NCBI RefSeq assembly: GCF_014859355.1
Contig: NZ_JACUUJ010000012.1
Span: 1-64,000, forward strand
Direction of reading: 5' to 3'
DNA: 64,000 nt
Source: Yoonia sp.
Lineage (GTDB): Bacteria > Pseudomonadota > Alphaproteobacteria > Rhodobacterales > Rhodobacteraceae
Position numbers and translations under genes: made by a program. Each line of letters begins with the position of its first letter. Within the stretch, counting starts at the first letter, position 1. The notes under the pieces were generated by a model. It was not told where the DNA came from. It searched no databases and worked only from the letters and a program-made list of their open reading frames with translations. Of the stretch, positions 52,986 to 61,443 are shown piece after piece.

Positions 52986-53522
52986 TTATTTGTTCAATTT
53001 TGAAAGTTTTTCCTGCAATTCAGCAAGCTGGCTTTTGATTTCAACAAGGTCGTCCTCTTCTTTTGCCGGTCCACTGCTGCCGGGAATCATACCCCCGGTC
53101 ATGGCCTTGAAGAACGCAGCTTGCTGGGCGCGCATCGCCTCGAATCCCGGCATAGCGGCCATGGGGTTAGCTTTGCCCATATTCTCCATGGCTTTGGACT
53201 GACCATCGCGTAGCATTTCGAAACTGGCTTGCAGGAATTGCGGCACAACGGACGCGGCCTGTGTTGTATAACTGCGCACCAGATCTGTCAGCACATCAAC
53301 TGGCAGCACATTTTCTCCGCGGCTTTCGTGTTCAGAGATAATTTGCAACAGATATTGGCGGGTAAGATCATCGCCGGATTTAAGGTCAACAATCTGCACT
53401 TCACGGCCTTCGCGAATAAACAGAGCGATATCTTCCAACGTCACGTAATCGCTGGTTTCCGTGTTATAAAGACGCCGGCTTGCGTAACGCTTGATCAGTA
53501 GCGGTTTATTTATCTCAGCCAC
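52986..53522 (-). CDS. phaR: PHA synthesis repressor PhaR
   Basis: PhaR represses phasin and PHA genes and is released when PHA granules appear. The 178-residue protein begins near L-L-I-K-R-Y-A-S-R-R-L-Y-N-T-E-T-S, the hallmark DNA-binding segment of PhaR. A PHB-binding region (I-I-S-E-H-E-S-R-G-E-N-V-L) and a helical C-terminal tail (A-E-L-Q-E-K-L-S-K-L) follow. The open frame extends to 53636, but GGAGA lies before a GTG at 53522, which starts exactly before the conserved domain. I take this GTG. A copy of the putative PhaR operator lies 22 bases upstream, fitting autoregulation. Confidence 0.94.
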   Translation of the reverse strand: MAEINKPLLIKRYASRRLYNTETSDYVTLEDIALFIREGREVQIVDLKSGDDLTRQYLLQIISEHESRGENVLPVDVLTDLVRSYTTQAASVVPQFLQASFEMLRDGQSKAMENMGKANPMAAMPGFEAMRAQQAAFFKAMTGGMIPGSSGPAKEEDDLVEIKSQLAELQEKLSKLNK

Positions 53523-53543
53523 GTCTGTCTCTCCCCGAACATG

Positions 53544-53554
53544 TTGCAGTGCAG
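53544..53554. promoter_or_regulatory. Putative PhaR operator in front of phaR
   Basis: TTGC-AGT-GCAG matches the TGC-rich CTGC-N3/4-GCAG pattern reported for PhaR sites, with one mismatch. It is identical to the third site upstream of phaP (54242-54252). It lies 22 bases upstream of the phaR start. Confidence 0.55.
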
Positions 53555-53606
53555 AGAAGCCTATGCCGCGTCTTTGCAAAAAGAAAGAGGCAAGCGCAGA
53601 AAACAA

Positions 53607-53634
53607 AAGGCGGCCCAAAATTGGACCGCCTTTC
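53607..53634 (-). terminator. Terminator of phaP
   Basis: On the minus strand AAAGGCGG(T)CCA and TGG(G)CCGCCTTT form an 11-base stem with one mismatch and a four-base loop. TTTTGTTTT follows (the stem itself ends in T). It lies 40 bases past the phasin stop, so phaP and phaR are separate transcripts or only partly joined. Confidence 0.8.
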
Positions 53635-53674
53635 AAATCAAACCCTCAGGGAGGCAAGGGCAGATTAAAACAAT

Positions 53675-54127
53675 TTACTTGGCAACAGTCGTGGCTTTTT
53701 TCGCAGCAGCCGTCATATCGGTCGATGCCTTCTTGGCAGCGGCGGTCATGTCTTCGGACATGTCTTTGCCTGCAGCCAGAACCAGTTCCATCGTCTGTGT
53801 CTGCACTTTTTTCGCAATTTCAGCAAATGCAGCCATATGCTCGGCGGCAGCTTCAGCAGAGGCAGATGCGAAATCGGTCATTGCCTTGGCATAATCGGCA
53901 GGCTCAGCCTTTGCTTTTGACATTGCTTCGATTTTAGCCAGCGTATCTTGTGCCCATTTTGCCGACAGTTCGGTTGACTTGCCAGCCGCGTCGATGGCAA
54001 CACCGGACATTTTTTCAGCCAGCGTTGTTTGTGTTTTAAAGGTTTCTTCCATTGACTTTGTGTCGACGGGGAATGCGCCCATCATGTCCTTGAACACGGC
54101 GGTGAAGTCTTGCGTTTTAGTTGTCAT
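53675..54127 (-). CDS. phaP: Phasin (PHA granule protein)
   Basis: Phasins coat PHA granules. The 150-residue protein is helical, rich in Ala, Lys, Thr and Met, and has no signal peptide, as expected. The phasin-like core spans about residues 25-125 (F-K-T-Q-T-T-L-A-E-K-M-S-G-V ...). The end holds a tandem repeat, D-M-T-A-A-A-K-K-A twice. AGGAAAGG is nine bases before the ATG at 54127. An upstream ATG at 54208 lies within the operator region and is rejected. It is surrounded by phaC and phaR, and three putative PhaR sites precede it. Confidence 0.93.
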   Translation of the reverse strand: MTTKTQDFTAVFKDMMGAFPVDTKSMEETFKTQTTLAEKMSGVAIDAAGKSTELSAKWAQDTLAKIEAMSKAKAEPADYAKAMTDFASASAEAAAEHMAAFAEIAKKVQTQTMELVLAAGKDMSEDMTAAAKKASTDMTAAAKKATTVAK

Positions 54128-54194
54128 AATATGCAGCCTTTCCTGGTGCGGCGCGGTTCGTAAACCGCTGTTATCTCTCACACCAATATGTATG

Positions 54195-54252
54195 CTGCAG
54201 TGCGGCATTTCAAGTTTTTTTTCTGCACTGCGGCATATTTTTTGCAGTGCAG
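54195..54252. promoter_or_regulatory. Three putative PhaR operators upstream of phaP
   Basis: The phaC-phaP gap holds three related sites: CTGC-AGT-GCGG at 54195-54205, CTGC-ACT-GCGG at 54223-54233 and TTGC-AGT-GCAG at 54242-54252. Each deviates at one position from CTGC-N3-GCAG. They lie 68-125 bases upstream of the phaP start, a position that allows repression of phaP transcription. The whole stretch is TGC-rich between T runs. Confidence 0.65.
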
Positions 54253-54273
54253 CATATTGCCGAAATTTTACAG

Positions 54274-56070
54274 CTACTTAGAAACAACGTATGTACCCGG
54301 CGCCGGGGCAAGCACCGGATGATTTGCAGCGCCAGGTTGGCGTGCAGGGACCATTTTACCTGATTTCTTGGACAACCACGCATCCCAAAGCGGCCACCAA
54401 GACCCATCGTGCCTGTCTGCTGATTCCCGCCAATCATCGGCGCTCAACGCCAGTTCAGGGTTGGTATAGTGGCCGTATTTGTTCTTGGATGGCGGGTTCA
54501 CGATGCCCGCAATATGGCCGGATTCCGACAGGATGAATGTCTTGTCCTTCGATCCCATCTTCTGAATGCCGTGATAGCTGCTTTTCCATGCGGCGATGTG
54601 ATCGGTTTCGCAGGCGATGGCGATCAGGGGAACGGTCACATCCTTGATATGCACCGTCGTGCCGCAGACATCAAAACCCGTGGTGGCGAATTTATCCCGC
54701 TGGCACAGCCCGCGCAGATATTCCATCGTCATGGTGGCGGGCAGGTTCGTGCCGTCGCCGTTCCAATACAGCAGATCAAAGGCCGGGGGGGCCTTGCCCA
54801 TCATGTAGCTTTTGATCGCAGGCCCATAAATCAGATCATTTGCGCGCAGATAGGAAAACGTGCGCGACATGAAAAAGGAATCCAAAATACCGTTTTCCGC
54901 CACCTCTGCGGCGATCCCGTTGACGAAATCATCTTCAAGGAACACACCCACCTCGCCCCGGTCGGAAAAATCAGTCAGCGTGGTGAAAAAGGTCGCAGCA
55001 TTGACGGATGTATCCTTGCGCTGCTTCATCAGGGCCAGCGTCAGCGACAGCGTGGTGCCCGCAATGCAGTAACCCACGGCGTTCACCTTTTTCACGCCGC
55101 AAATCTTTTTCACCTCTTCAATCGCGGTCAGATAGCCGTCTTCGACGTAATGCGACATGGATGTGTCGCGATATCCCGGATCAGGATTGACCCATGACAC
55201 GATGAACACAGTGTAGCCCTGATCGACCGCCCATTTAATCAGGCTGTTTTGCGGTTTCAGGTCAAGAATATAGAATTTATTGATCCACGGCGGAAAGATG
55301 ATCAGCGGCGTTTCATACACTTTTTCTGTGGTCGGGGTATACTGTATCAACTCGAACAGTTTATTGCGATAAACGACGGCCCCGGGCGTGGTGGCCAGGT
55401 TTTCGCCCAGTTTGAACGCGGTTTTATCTGCCAGCGTCACCACCAGATCGCCGTTGTTTGCCTCCAGATCAGCGACCAAATTCTCCAGGCCCGTTACAAG
55501 ACTTTCGCCATCGGTTTCAGCCGCCAACGCCAGCGCCTCTGGGTTGGTGGGCAGAAAATTTGTGGGGCTCAGCATATCAATCAATTGCTGACTGAAATAG
55601 CGCAGCCGCTTCTTTTCTTCAGAATCGAGTGTATCAATATCTTCGACCGCCTGCTGCACTGCGGCAACGTTGATCAAATATTGCTGTTTGATAAAATTAA
55701 AATACGGGTGGGTATCCCATAGTTCGTGCGAAAAACGCCGATCCTTGGGGGTTTCATCGTTCGGCGGTTCCAGTTTACCTTGGGCCAGCAGATGTTGCGC
55801 CGCAACATAATGCTTGACAGATTTACCCCAAAATTCCAGTTGATGTTCCAACAGTTTCGCCGGATTGTGCATCATTTCAGACAGATACCCGGTCGCCGCC
55901 TTGAGATAGAGATCCTGGCTTGGCCCCTGCAAAGCAGGTGGCACAGGGCGCGCCTGACCAAGCGCAGAAATAAGCCGTTGTGTCAGTTGTTCGACCCGTG
56001 CCAAGTTCGCTTCAAGTTTGGCAACATTCTGTTGGGAAGTGACACCGTGTTCCAAATCGTTTGTTGTCAT
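54274..56070 (-). CDS. phaC: Class I polyhydroxyalkanoate synthase
   Basis: PhaC polymerises hydroxyacyl-CoA into PHA. The 598-residue protein has the lipase-like box G-Y-C-I-A-G with the nucleophile Cys335. The probable catalytic Asp is in C-E-T-D-H-I-A and the His in S-G-H-I-A-G-I. The length and the N-terminal region (residues 60-170) fit class I synthases, which need no PhaE or PhaR-type subunit. AGGAAGG is placed five bases before the ATG at 56070. The longer frame to 56226 overlaps phaZ. It is divergent from phaZ across a gap of 68 bases that carries a putative PhaR operator. Confidence 0.96.
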   Translation of the reverse strand: MTTNDLEHGVTSQQNVAKLEANLARVEQLTQRLISALGQARPVPPALQGPSQDLYLKAATGYLSEMMHNPAKLLEHQLEFWGKSVKHYVAAQHLLAQGKLEPPNDETPKDRRFSHELWDTHPYFNFIKQQYLINVAAVQQAVEDIDTLDSEEKKRLRYFSQQLIDMLSPTNFLPTNPEALALAAETDGESLVTGLENLVADLEANNGDLVVTLADKTAFKLGENLATTPGAVVYRNKLFELIQYTPTTEKVYETPLIIFPPWINKFYILDLKPQNSLIKWAVDQGYTVFIVSWVNPDPGYRDTSMSHYVEDGYLTAIEEVKKICGVKKVNAVGYCIAGTTLSLTLALMKQRKDTSVNAATFFTTLTDFSDRGEVGVFLEDDFVNGIAAEVAENGILDSFFMSRTFSYLRANDLIYGPAIKSYMMGKAPPAFDLLYWNGDGTNLPATMTMEYLRGLCQRDKFATTGFDVCGTTVHIKDVTVPLIAIACETDHIAAWKSSYHGIQKMGSKDKTFILSESGHIAGIVNPPSKNKYGHYTNPELALSADDWRESADRHDGSWWPLWDAWLSKKSGKMVPARQPGAANHPVLAPAPGTYVVSK

Positions 56071-56086
56071 TTTAACCTTCCTATGC

Positions 56087-56108
56087 ATATGCTGCATGCG
56101 CAGCATAT
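56087..56108. promoter_or_regulatory. Putative PhaR operator between phaC and phaZ
   Basis: ATATGCTGC (56087-56095) and GCAGCATAT (56100-56108) form a perfect inverted repeat around ATGC. Its core is an exact CTGC-N4-GCAG, the reported PhaR target type. It lies between the starts of phaC and phaZ, so it could control both. Confidence 0.7.
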
Positions 56109-56138
56109 TGCCTGTGACCGCGTGACCGGAGATCTTAA

Positions 56139-57407
56139 ATGAAGTATATGCTGACCTACGACCTGATGGAAAGTGCGCGCAACACAAACCAATGGCTTGG
56201 GGCGACAGCCCGCGCCTTTGCGTCATACCCCATGATGTCGATGGCAGCTAACCCGGCAATGGACTGGTTGAAGGCCTGGGGCGAAGTCACCGAACGCACA
56301 TTTGAACGCATGGTGGTCAAACCAGACTGGAACCTGCCGCCCGTGACCTGCGAAAAGGGCCGTGACCACATGGTTGTGATCGAAACTGTCGTTTCACGGC
56401 CATTTGGCGACCTGATCCATTTCACGACCCCCGGACGCAAGCCCAGCAAACGCCGGGTGTTATTGGTGGCCCCCATGTCCGGCCACTATGCCACGCTATT
56501 GCGCAAAACTGTCATTAGCTTACTGCCCGATTGTGACGTCTATATTACGGATTGGCACAATGCCCGCGACATTCCCGTCAGCGCCGGGAAATTCGATGTT
56601 GAGGATTACACCCTTTACCTTGTGGATTTCATGCGTGAACTCGGGTCAGATCTGCATGTGATCGCTGTGTGCCAACCGGTGCCGCTCACGCTGGCCGCTA
56701 CGGCCTATCTGGCCGAACAAGACCCCAACGCGCAGCCTCGGTCGCTGACCCTGATCGGCGGCCCTGTTGACCCAGAGGCGAACCACACCGAAGTCACGGA
56801 TTTCGGCCGGTCGGTGACAATGGGCCAGTTGGAACAGACAATGATCCAGCGTGTTGGATTTAATTACAGCGGGGTGGGCCGTCTGGTTTACCCCGGCCTG
56901 TTGCAGCTTGCATCCTTTATTTCAATGAACCTTGAAACCCATGCAACGGCGTTTCAAAATCAGATCATCAAGGTGGCCAAGGATGAAGCCGGTGATTTTG
57001 ACAAACACAATGCGTTTTACGATGAATACCTTGCCGTGATGGATATGACCGGCGAATTTTACCTTTCCACCGTAGAACGGGTTTTCAAGGGCCGCGAAAT
57101 TGCCCGAAATGCCTTTGTTGTCGATGGGCACAAGGTTGATTTCGGCAAGATCACAACCGTTGCCGTGAAAATCGTAGAAGGCGAAAACGATGATATTTCA
57201 GCGCCCGGACAATGCCTTGCCGCCCTGCCCCTGCTGACGGGCCTGCCGGACGAAAAGAAAGCATCGCATCTGGAACCCGGCGCGGGGCATTACGGTATTT
57301 TTGCAGGGGCAAGCTGGCGTAACAATATCCGCCCGCTTGTCCTGAACTTTATCGACGTCAACGCGGATCCTGAAAAAAAACCCGCCAACAAGAATACTGC
57401 TGCCTGA
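56139..57407 (+). CDS. phaZ: Intracellular PHA depolymerase
   Basis: PhaZ degrades stored PHA inside the cell. The 422-residue protein belongs to the intracellular depolymerase class with a Cys nucleophile: Cys178 in I-A-V-C-Q-P-V-P-L replaces the lipase serine. It has no signal peptide. Other family features are Y-I-T-D-W-H-N-A-R-D-I-P and the C-terminal E-P-G-A-G-H-Y-G-I-F-A-G with the catalytic His. GGAG precedes the ATG by about eight bases. It is divergent from phaC and may share its operator. Confidence 0.95.
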   Translation: MKYMLTYDLMESARNTNQWLGATARAFASYPMMSMAANPAMDWLKAWGEVTERTFERMVVKPDWNLPPVTCEKGRDHMVVIETVVSRPFGDLIHFTTPGRKPSKRRVLLVAPMSGHYATLLRKTVISLLPDCDVYITDWHNARDIPVSAGKFDVEDYTLYLVDFMRELGSDLHVIAVCQPVPLTLAATAYLAEQDPNAQPRSLTLIGGPVDPEANHTEVTDFGRSVTMGQLEQTMIQRVGFNYSGVGRLVYPGLLQLASFISMNLETHATAFQNQIIKVAKDEAGDFDKHNAFYDEYLAVMDMTGEFYLSTVERVFKGREIARNAFVVDGHKVDFGKITTVAVKIVEGENDDISAPGQCLAALPLLTGLPDEKKASHLEPGAGHYGIFAGASWRNNIRPLVLNFIDVNADPEKKPANKNTAA

Positions 57408-57436
57408 TATACGGCGCGCTGCGCAGCACGCCCCTG

Positions 57437-58180
57437 TCACCATCCGGTCGCCAGCACATCAGCCACCGCAGCGGTGATCAGTTGCAGGCAACGCGCGTCG
57501 GAAAAGCGGTGATCTGCCCCTTTTACCAGTGTCAGCCGCATATCCGGCCCTGTCGCATGATCCAGCAAACGCAAGGCGACAGACATATCCACATCCGCAT
57601 CTGCCGTGCCTTGCAGAAACCGCACCGGAAACGGCAGCGGCAAAGGGTCACGCAGCACCAACCGGCTGCGCCCTTCGGTGATCAGACGTTTTGTGATGAT
57701 GTAGGGATCACCGTATTCTGACGGCAGCGCGACCTGGCCTTTGCTTTCCAGTTTTGCCTTTTGCGCATCGGAAAACCCCGCCCACATGCTGTCTTCGGTG
57801 AAATCGGGGGCGGCGGCAATCGTGACCAGCCCGGCGATACGGTCCGGCATCGTGCGCGCCGCCAGTAGCGAAATCCATCCGCCCATCGACGACCCCACCA
57901 GCACCACAGGCCCCGCGATCAGGCCCAGCGCGGCGCAGGCATCCTGAAACCAGTCGCCAATGGCGCCATCGGTAAAGTCGCCGCCACTTTGCCCGTGGCC
58001 GGAATAGTCGAACCGCAGGAACGCGCGGCCCTGCGCGCGCGCCCAGTTTTCCAGATATACCGCCTTGGTGCCTTGCATGTCGGATTTGAACCCGCCCAGA
58101 AACACCACAGCAGGCCCTGTGCCGTCTGTCAGGTGATAGGCGATGCGCCGCCCTTGGGGTGTGACGAATGTGTCAGCCAT
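57437..58180 (-). CDS. Alpha/beta hydrolase
   Basis: The 247-residue protein has the alpha/beta-hydrolase fold. The nucleophile elbow is V-G-S-S-M-G-G-W, the oxyanion region is V-V-F-L-G-G-F, and the catalytic Asp and His can be placed in D-V-D-M and A-D-H-R-F. R-F-D-Y-S-G-H-G-Q-S is also typical. It may be an esterase or thioesterase, with no firm substrate. It converges with phaZ, 29 bases away. It overlaps a 41-codon membrane peptide gene at its start, where the peptide's stop lies within the first codons of the hydrolase. Confidence 0.87.
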   Translation of the reverse strand: MADTFVTPQGRRIAYHLTDGTGPAVVFLGGFKSDMQGTKAVYLENWARAQGRAFLRFDYSGHGQSGGDFTDGAIGDWFQDACAALGLIAGPVVLVGSSMGGWISLLAARTMPDRIAGLVTIAAAPDFTEDSMWAGFSDAQKAKLESKGQVALPSEYGDPYIITKRLITEGRSRLVLRDPLPLPFPVRFLQGTADADVDMSVALRLLDHATGPDMRLTLVKGADHRFSDARCLQLITAAVADVLATGW

Positions 58181-58298
58181 GTTGCACCTCTTGTAGCCCG
58201 TTTGCGATCATTGCCACAGCAAAACACATCGCCGCGAAAAGGCCAATGATCACAGGCACGCTGATCGCGGCCACTGTCACTGTCCATGGTAACCGCAT
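58173..58298 (-). CDS. Probable 41-residue membrane peptide overlapping the hydrolase
   Basis: A short frame on the minus strand encodes M-R-L-P-W-T-V-T-V-A-A-I-S-V-P-V-I-I-G and continues as one hydrophobic segment to C-F-A-V-A-M-I-A-N-G. It ends G-L-Q-E-V-Q-H-G. The stop codon overlaps the second codon of the hydrolase gene (ATGGCTGA), a sign of translational coupling. CAGG lies six bases before the ATG. I do not recognise the family. The hydrophobic, single-pass pattern and the exact overlap support a real gene. Confidence 0.5.
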   Translation of the reverse strand: MRLPWTVTVAAISVPVIIGLFAAMCFAVAMIANGLQEVQHG

Positions 58299-58444
58299 CA
58301 AAAACCTGATCTTTAAGGTTTTCTGTCAAGGTAAGGGACCGTGTTCATGTCACGATGAACATAAGGGGCAGCGCAAAATTATCACGTAAGCGGCGCGCGC
58401 GCTGGCCCTGTCAGCAAGACGTGCGAAGCGGGCTGTGTAGCGCG

Positions 58445-58687
58445 TCAGCCACTGACATATACGGCTTTTTGGGGGCGATAGAAAATCTTTTGGTCGTGCA
58501 GACGGCCCAACAATTCTTCGCCGGTGCGTTGGTCGTGTTCGATCACACGGATCGATTCAAGATGCGCGGGGTTTTCTTCGGTCAGGGCAAGACGCATCCG
58601 GCTTAATTCACGGCCACGGGCGCGCAGGGCTTCTTCGATCAGGTCAATGTCTTCAACGCTCAGGTTGAACGTGCGGTTATATGGCAT
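58445..58687 (-). CDS. Small conserved-type protein of unknown function
   Basis: The 80-residue protein starts at the ATG at 58687, with GGGGA six bases upstream. The open frame to 58798 lacks a site. The sequence M-P-Y-N-R-T-F-N-L-S-V-E-D-I-D-L-I-E-E-A-L is mostly helical and charged. It ends I-F-Y-R-P-Q-K-A-V-Y-V-S-G. It has no signal peptide, membrane segment or cysteine. I do not recognise it. It lies divergent to thrS, 206 bases away. Confidence 0.65.
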   Translation of the reverse strand: MPYNRTFNLSVEDIDLIEEALRARGRELSRMRLALTEENPAHLESIRVIEHDQRTGEELLGRLHDQKIFYRPQKAVYVSG

Positions 58688-58893
58688 GATTTTCCCCAAA
58701 ATTTCGCGCGTTTCCCATCGGAAACTTATGTCGTGTTTACCACCCGATCTGTCGCAGTCAACGTATATCTGTGCATACAAATCATGCACCGGATGCACAC
58801 CACTTGACCATTCGGGCGCACAGGGGCATTTAACGCCGAGACATAACCCGCAACCGGGCGTTCCGTGGGCGCCAAACCGACGAGGAGCCGTAT

Positions 58894-60840
58894 ATGGCCC
58901 AGATTTCCCTGACTTTCCCCGATGGCAACGCGCGCAGCTATGACGTGGGCATCACCGCGGCCGATGTTGCTGCCGACATTTCCCCATCATTGCGCAAAAA
59001 GGCGATCAGCGCGACGGTGAACGGCGCCCATTGGGATTTGCAATGGCCGATTGACGCGGATGCATCCATCGCCATCAACACGATGAAGGATGATGCCCCC
59101 GCGCTGGAACTGGTGCGCCACGATCTGGCGCATATCATGGCCCGCGCGGTGCAGGAAATCTGGCCCGATACCCAAGTCACAATCGGCCCCGTGATCAAGG
59201 ATGGCTGGTATTACGATTTCGACCGTGCCGAACCCTTTACCCCCGAAGATCTTGGCGCCATCGAAAAGAAGATGAAGGACATCATCAACAAGCGCGATGC
59301 GGTCCGCACCGAAATCTGGGACCGCGCAAAAGCCGTGCAATATTACCAAGACCGGGGCGAACCCTATAAGGTTGAACTGATCGACAGCATCCCCGGCAAT
59401 GAACCGCTGCGCATGTATTGGCACGGGGACTGGCAGGATCTGTGCCGTGGCCCGCATTTGCAGAACACCGGCCAGGTGCCCGCCGATGCCTTCAAGCTGA
59501 TGTCGATCGCCGGGGCCTATTGGCGCGGTGACAGCAACCGCGCGATGCTGCAACGCATCTATGGCGTGGCCTTTCGCAACAAGGAAGACCTGCGCGCCCA
59601 CCTGCACATGCTGGAAGAGGCCGCCAAGCGCGACCACCGCAAGCTGGGCCGCGAAATGGACCTGTTCCACATGCAGGAAGAAGCCCCCGGTCAGGTCTTC
59701 TGGCACCCCAATGGCTGGACGATCTACACCGAATTACAAGACTACATGCGTCGCAAACAGCGCCAGGGCGGCTATGTCGAAGTGAACACACCCCAGGTCG
59801 TGGACCGCAAGCTGTGGGAAGCATCCGGTCATTGGGAAAAATATCAGGAAAACATGTTCATCGTCGAAGTGGACGAAGACCACGCCCGCGAAAAGGCCGT
59901 GAACGCGCTGAAACCGATGAACTGCCCCTGTCATGTGCAGATTTTCAATCAGGGCCTGAAATCTTACCGCGACCTGCCGCTGCGCATGGCCGAATTCGGG
60001 TCGTGCAACCGCTATGAACCATCCGGCGCGCTGCACGGTATCATGCGGGTGCGCGGGTTTACGCAGGATGACGGGCATATTTTCTGCCGCGAGGACCAGA
60101 TTGAAGCGGAAACAGCAGAATTTATCCAGTTCCTCAGCGCGGTTTACAAGGATCTGGGGTTCGAGAATTTCAGCGTGAAATTCAGCGACCGCCCCGACAC
60201 CCGCGCCGGATCGGACGCGGTGTGGGACAAGGCCGAAGCCGCGCTGCTGGCCGCCACCCGCGCCGCCGGGATCGAGCCCGAACTGAACCCCGGCGAAGGC
60301 GCGTTTTACGGCCCGAAACTGGAATTTGTGCTGACCGATGCAATCGGGCGTGACTGGCAATGCGGCACGCATCAGGTGGATTTCGTGCTGCCCGAACGGC
60401 TGGATGCGGAATATGTCGGCATGGACGGAAACAAACACCGCCCCGTCATGCTGCACCGCGCCTGCCTTGGGAGTTTTGAACGTTTCATCGGCATCCTGAT
60501 CGAGGAACACGCCGGGAAACTGCCGTTTTGGCTTGCCCCGCGGCAGGTTGTCGTGGCGTCGATCATTTCAGACGCGGATGATTATGTGCAAGAAGTTGTC
60601 GCCGCACTGAAGGCCGCAGGCGTGCGGGCCGAGGCGGATGTCCGCAACGAAAAGATCAACTACAAGGTTCGGGAACATTCGGTTGGCAAGGTGCCGGTCA
60701 TTCTGGCGCTTGGTGCGCGCGAAGTGCAAGAACGCACCGTCACTGTGCGGCGTTTGGGCGAGAACAGGACCACTGTAACATCGTTGGAGGACATCGTGAA
60801 AAATCTGTCCAAAACCGCTACGCCACCCGACCTTTTGTAA
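58894..60840 (+). CDS. thrS: Threonine-tRNA ligase
   Basis: ThrRS charges tRNA-Thr. The 648-residue protein has the TGS domain (residues 1-60), the editing domain with [10 protein letters not shown] and the second-half Cys/His site, a class II catalytic core ([10 protein letters not shown] and later [11 protein letters not shown]) and a C-terminal anticodon domain. The core Zn ligands include the Cys in M-N-C-P-C-H and the His of G-T-H-Q-V-D-F. I saw no T-box leader. A very strong terminator follows. Confidence 0.97.
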   Translation: MAQISLTFPDGNARSYDVGITAADVAADISPSLRKKAISATVNGAHWDLQWPIDADASIAINTMKDDAPALELVRHDLAHIMARAVQEIWPDTQVTIGPVIKDGWYYDFDRAEPFTPEDLGAIEKKMKDIINKRDAVRTEIWDRAKAVQYYQDRGEPYKVELIDSIPGNEPLRMYWHGDWQDLCRGPHLQNTGQVPADAFKLMSIAGAYWRGDSNRAMLQRIYGVAFRNKEDLRAHLHMLEEAAKRDHRKLGREMDLFHMQEEAPGQVFWHPNGWTIYTELQDYMRRKQRQGGYVEVNTPQVVDRKLWEASGHWEKYQENMFIVEVDEDHAREKAVNALKPMNCPCHVQIFNQGLKSYRDLPLRMAEFGSCNRYEPSGALHGIMRVRGFTQDDGHIFCREDQIEAETAEFIQFLSAVYKDLGFENFSVKFSDRPDTRAGSDAVWDKAEAALLAATRAAGIEPELNPGEGAFYGPKLEFVLTDAIGRDWQCGTHQVDFVLPERLDAEYVGMDGNKHRPVMLHRACLGSFERFIGILIEEHAGKLPFWLAPRQVVVASIISDADDYVQEVVAALKAAGVRAEADVRNEKINYKVREHSVGKVPVILALGAREVQERTVTVRRLGENRTTVTSLEDIVKNLSKTATPPDLL

Positions 60841-60861
60841 CATTCCAGCGCTGGACACTGT

Positions 60862-60903
60862 AATAAACCCGCCATGCCGTGCCATGGCGGGTTTATTTTT
60901 TTC
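60862..60903 (+). terminator. Very strong terminator of thrS
   Basis: AATAAACCCGCCATG (60862-60876) pairs perfectly with CATGGCGGGTTTATT (60883-60897), 15 pairs with a six-base loop, followed by TTTTT. It ends thrS transcription, so the next operon has its own promoter. Confidence 0.9.
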
Positions 60904-61074
60904 AAGGAATACGCTGCCGCGACAGGCTGCCGCAGGCATTTTGACTGTCACAGAACCTCACGGGCGCGCGATACACGTGGCTGTGAATGGCCGATGAACA
61001 CATAAAGCGGTTAGAGTTTCCGCATCGCCGGCTAACGGTGAACGTGAAACAATCTGAACCAAAGGATTTTCCCA
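60904..61074 (+). promoter_or_regulatory. Promoter region of the bufferin operon
   Basis: After the thrS terminator, 171 bases precede the first bufferin gene and must hold its promoter. CCAAAGG is close before the start. I cannot assign -35 and -10 boxes with confidence. In Caulobacter such operons are controlled by an ECF sigma factor, but I find no clear copy of that promoter here. Confidence 0.35.
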
Positions 61075-61377
61075 ATGTCCAAAGCTACCAAGACACTTGT
61101 TCTCGCCAGTGCTGTGGCCACTGCACTCGCCGGCCTGTCCACCACTGCATCTGCCGCAGGCGAAGTGAAATGCTTCGGCATTTCATTGGCTGGTCAAAAC
61201 GACTGCGCTGCCGGCCCTGGCACAACTTGTGCTGGCACCTCAAGTGTGGATTATCAGGGCAACGCCTGGACGCTGGTCCCCGCAGGCACATGCGAAACCA
61301 TGGAACTGCCCACTATGGCCGATGGCACCCCGCGCACCGGTGCGCTGGAAGCACTTGATCGCGATTTGCCCGCATAA
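61075..61377 (+). CDS. bufA: Bufferin precursor (DUF2282, BufA1 family)
   Basis: The 100-residue precursor has a Sec-type signal peptide (residues 1-28, [10 protein letters not shown] ... A-S-A-A-G). The mature core carries Cys33, Cys44, Cys52 and Cys73 in the settings [23 protein letters not shown] and A-G-T-C-E-T-M. This is the pattern of DUF2282/BufA1 bufferins. In Caulobacter, related bufferins are ribosomally made peptides whose cysteines are converted by an MNIO enzyme to thiooxazoles that bind copper in the periplasm. CCAAAGG precedes the start. It leads the operon bufA-bufB-bufC-doxX. Confidence 0.9.
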   Translation: MSKATKTLVLASAVATALAGLSTTASAAGEVKCFGISLAGQNDCAAGPGTTCAGTSSVDYQGNAWTLVPAGTCETMELPTMADGTPRTGALEALDRDLPA

Positions 61378-61392
61378 AATATCGACAACAAG

Positions 61393-61422
61393 CGCGCAGG
61401 GCAGTCACGCCGGCCCTGCGCG
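61393..61422 (+). terminator. Hairpin between bufA and bufB
   Basis: CGCGCAGGGC (61393-61402) and GCCCTGCGCG (61413-61422) form a perfect ten-pair stem with a ten-base loop, 15 bases after the bufA stop. No T run follows. It probably limits readthrough or protects bufA mRNA, so that the precursor exceeds its modifying enzyme. Confidence 0.6.
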
Positions 61423-61443
61423 TATCTTGCCAAGGACGGACAC

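Noticed and set aside
58129-58329. 66-codon frame on the minus strand overlapping the hydrolase start
   Set aside because: It runs in another frame than both the hydrolase and the 41-codon membrane peptide, is rich in Cys, Arg and Asp without pattern, and lacks a ribosome site.
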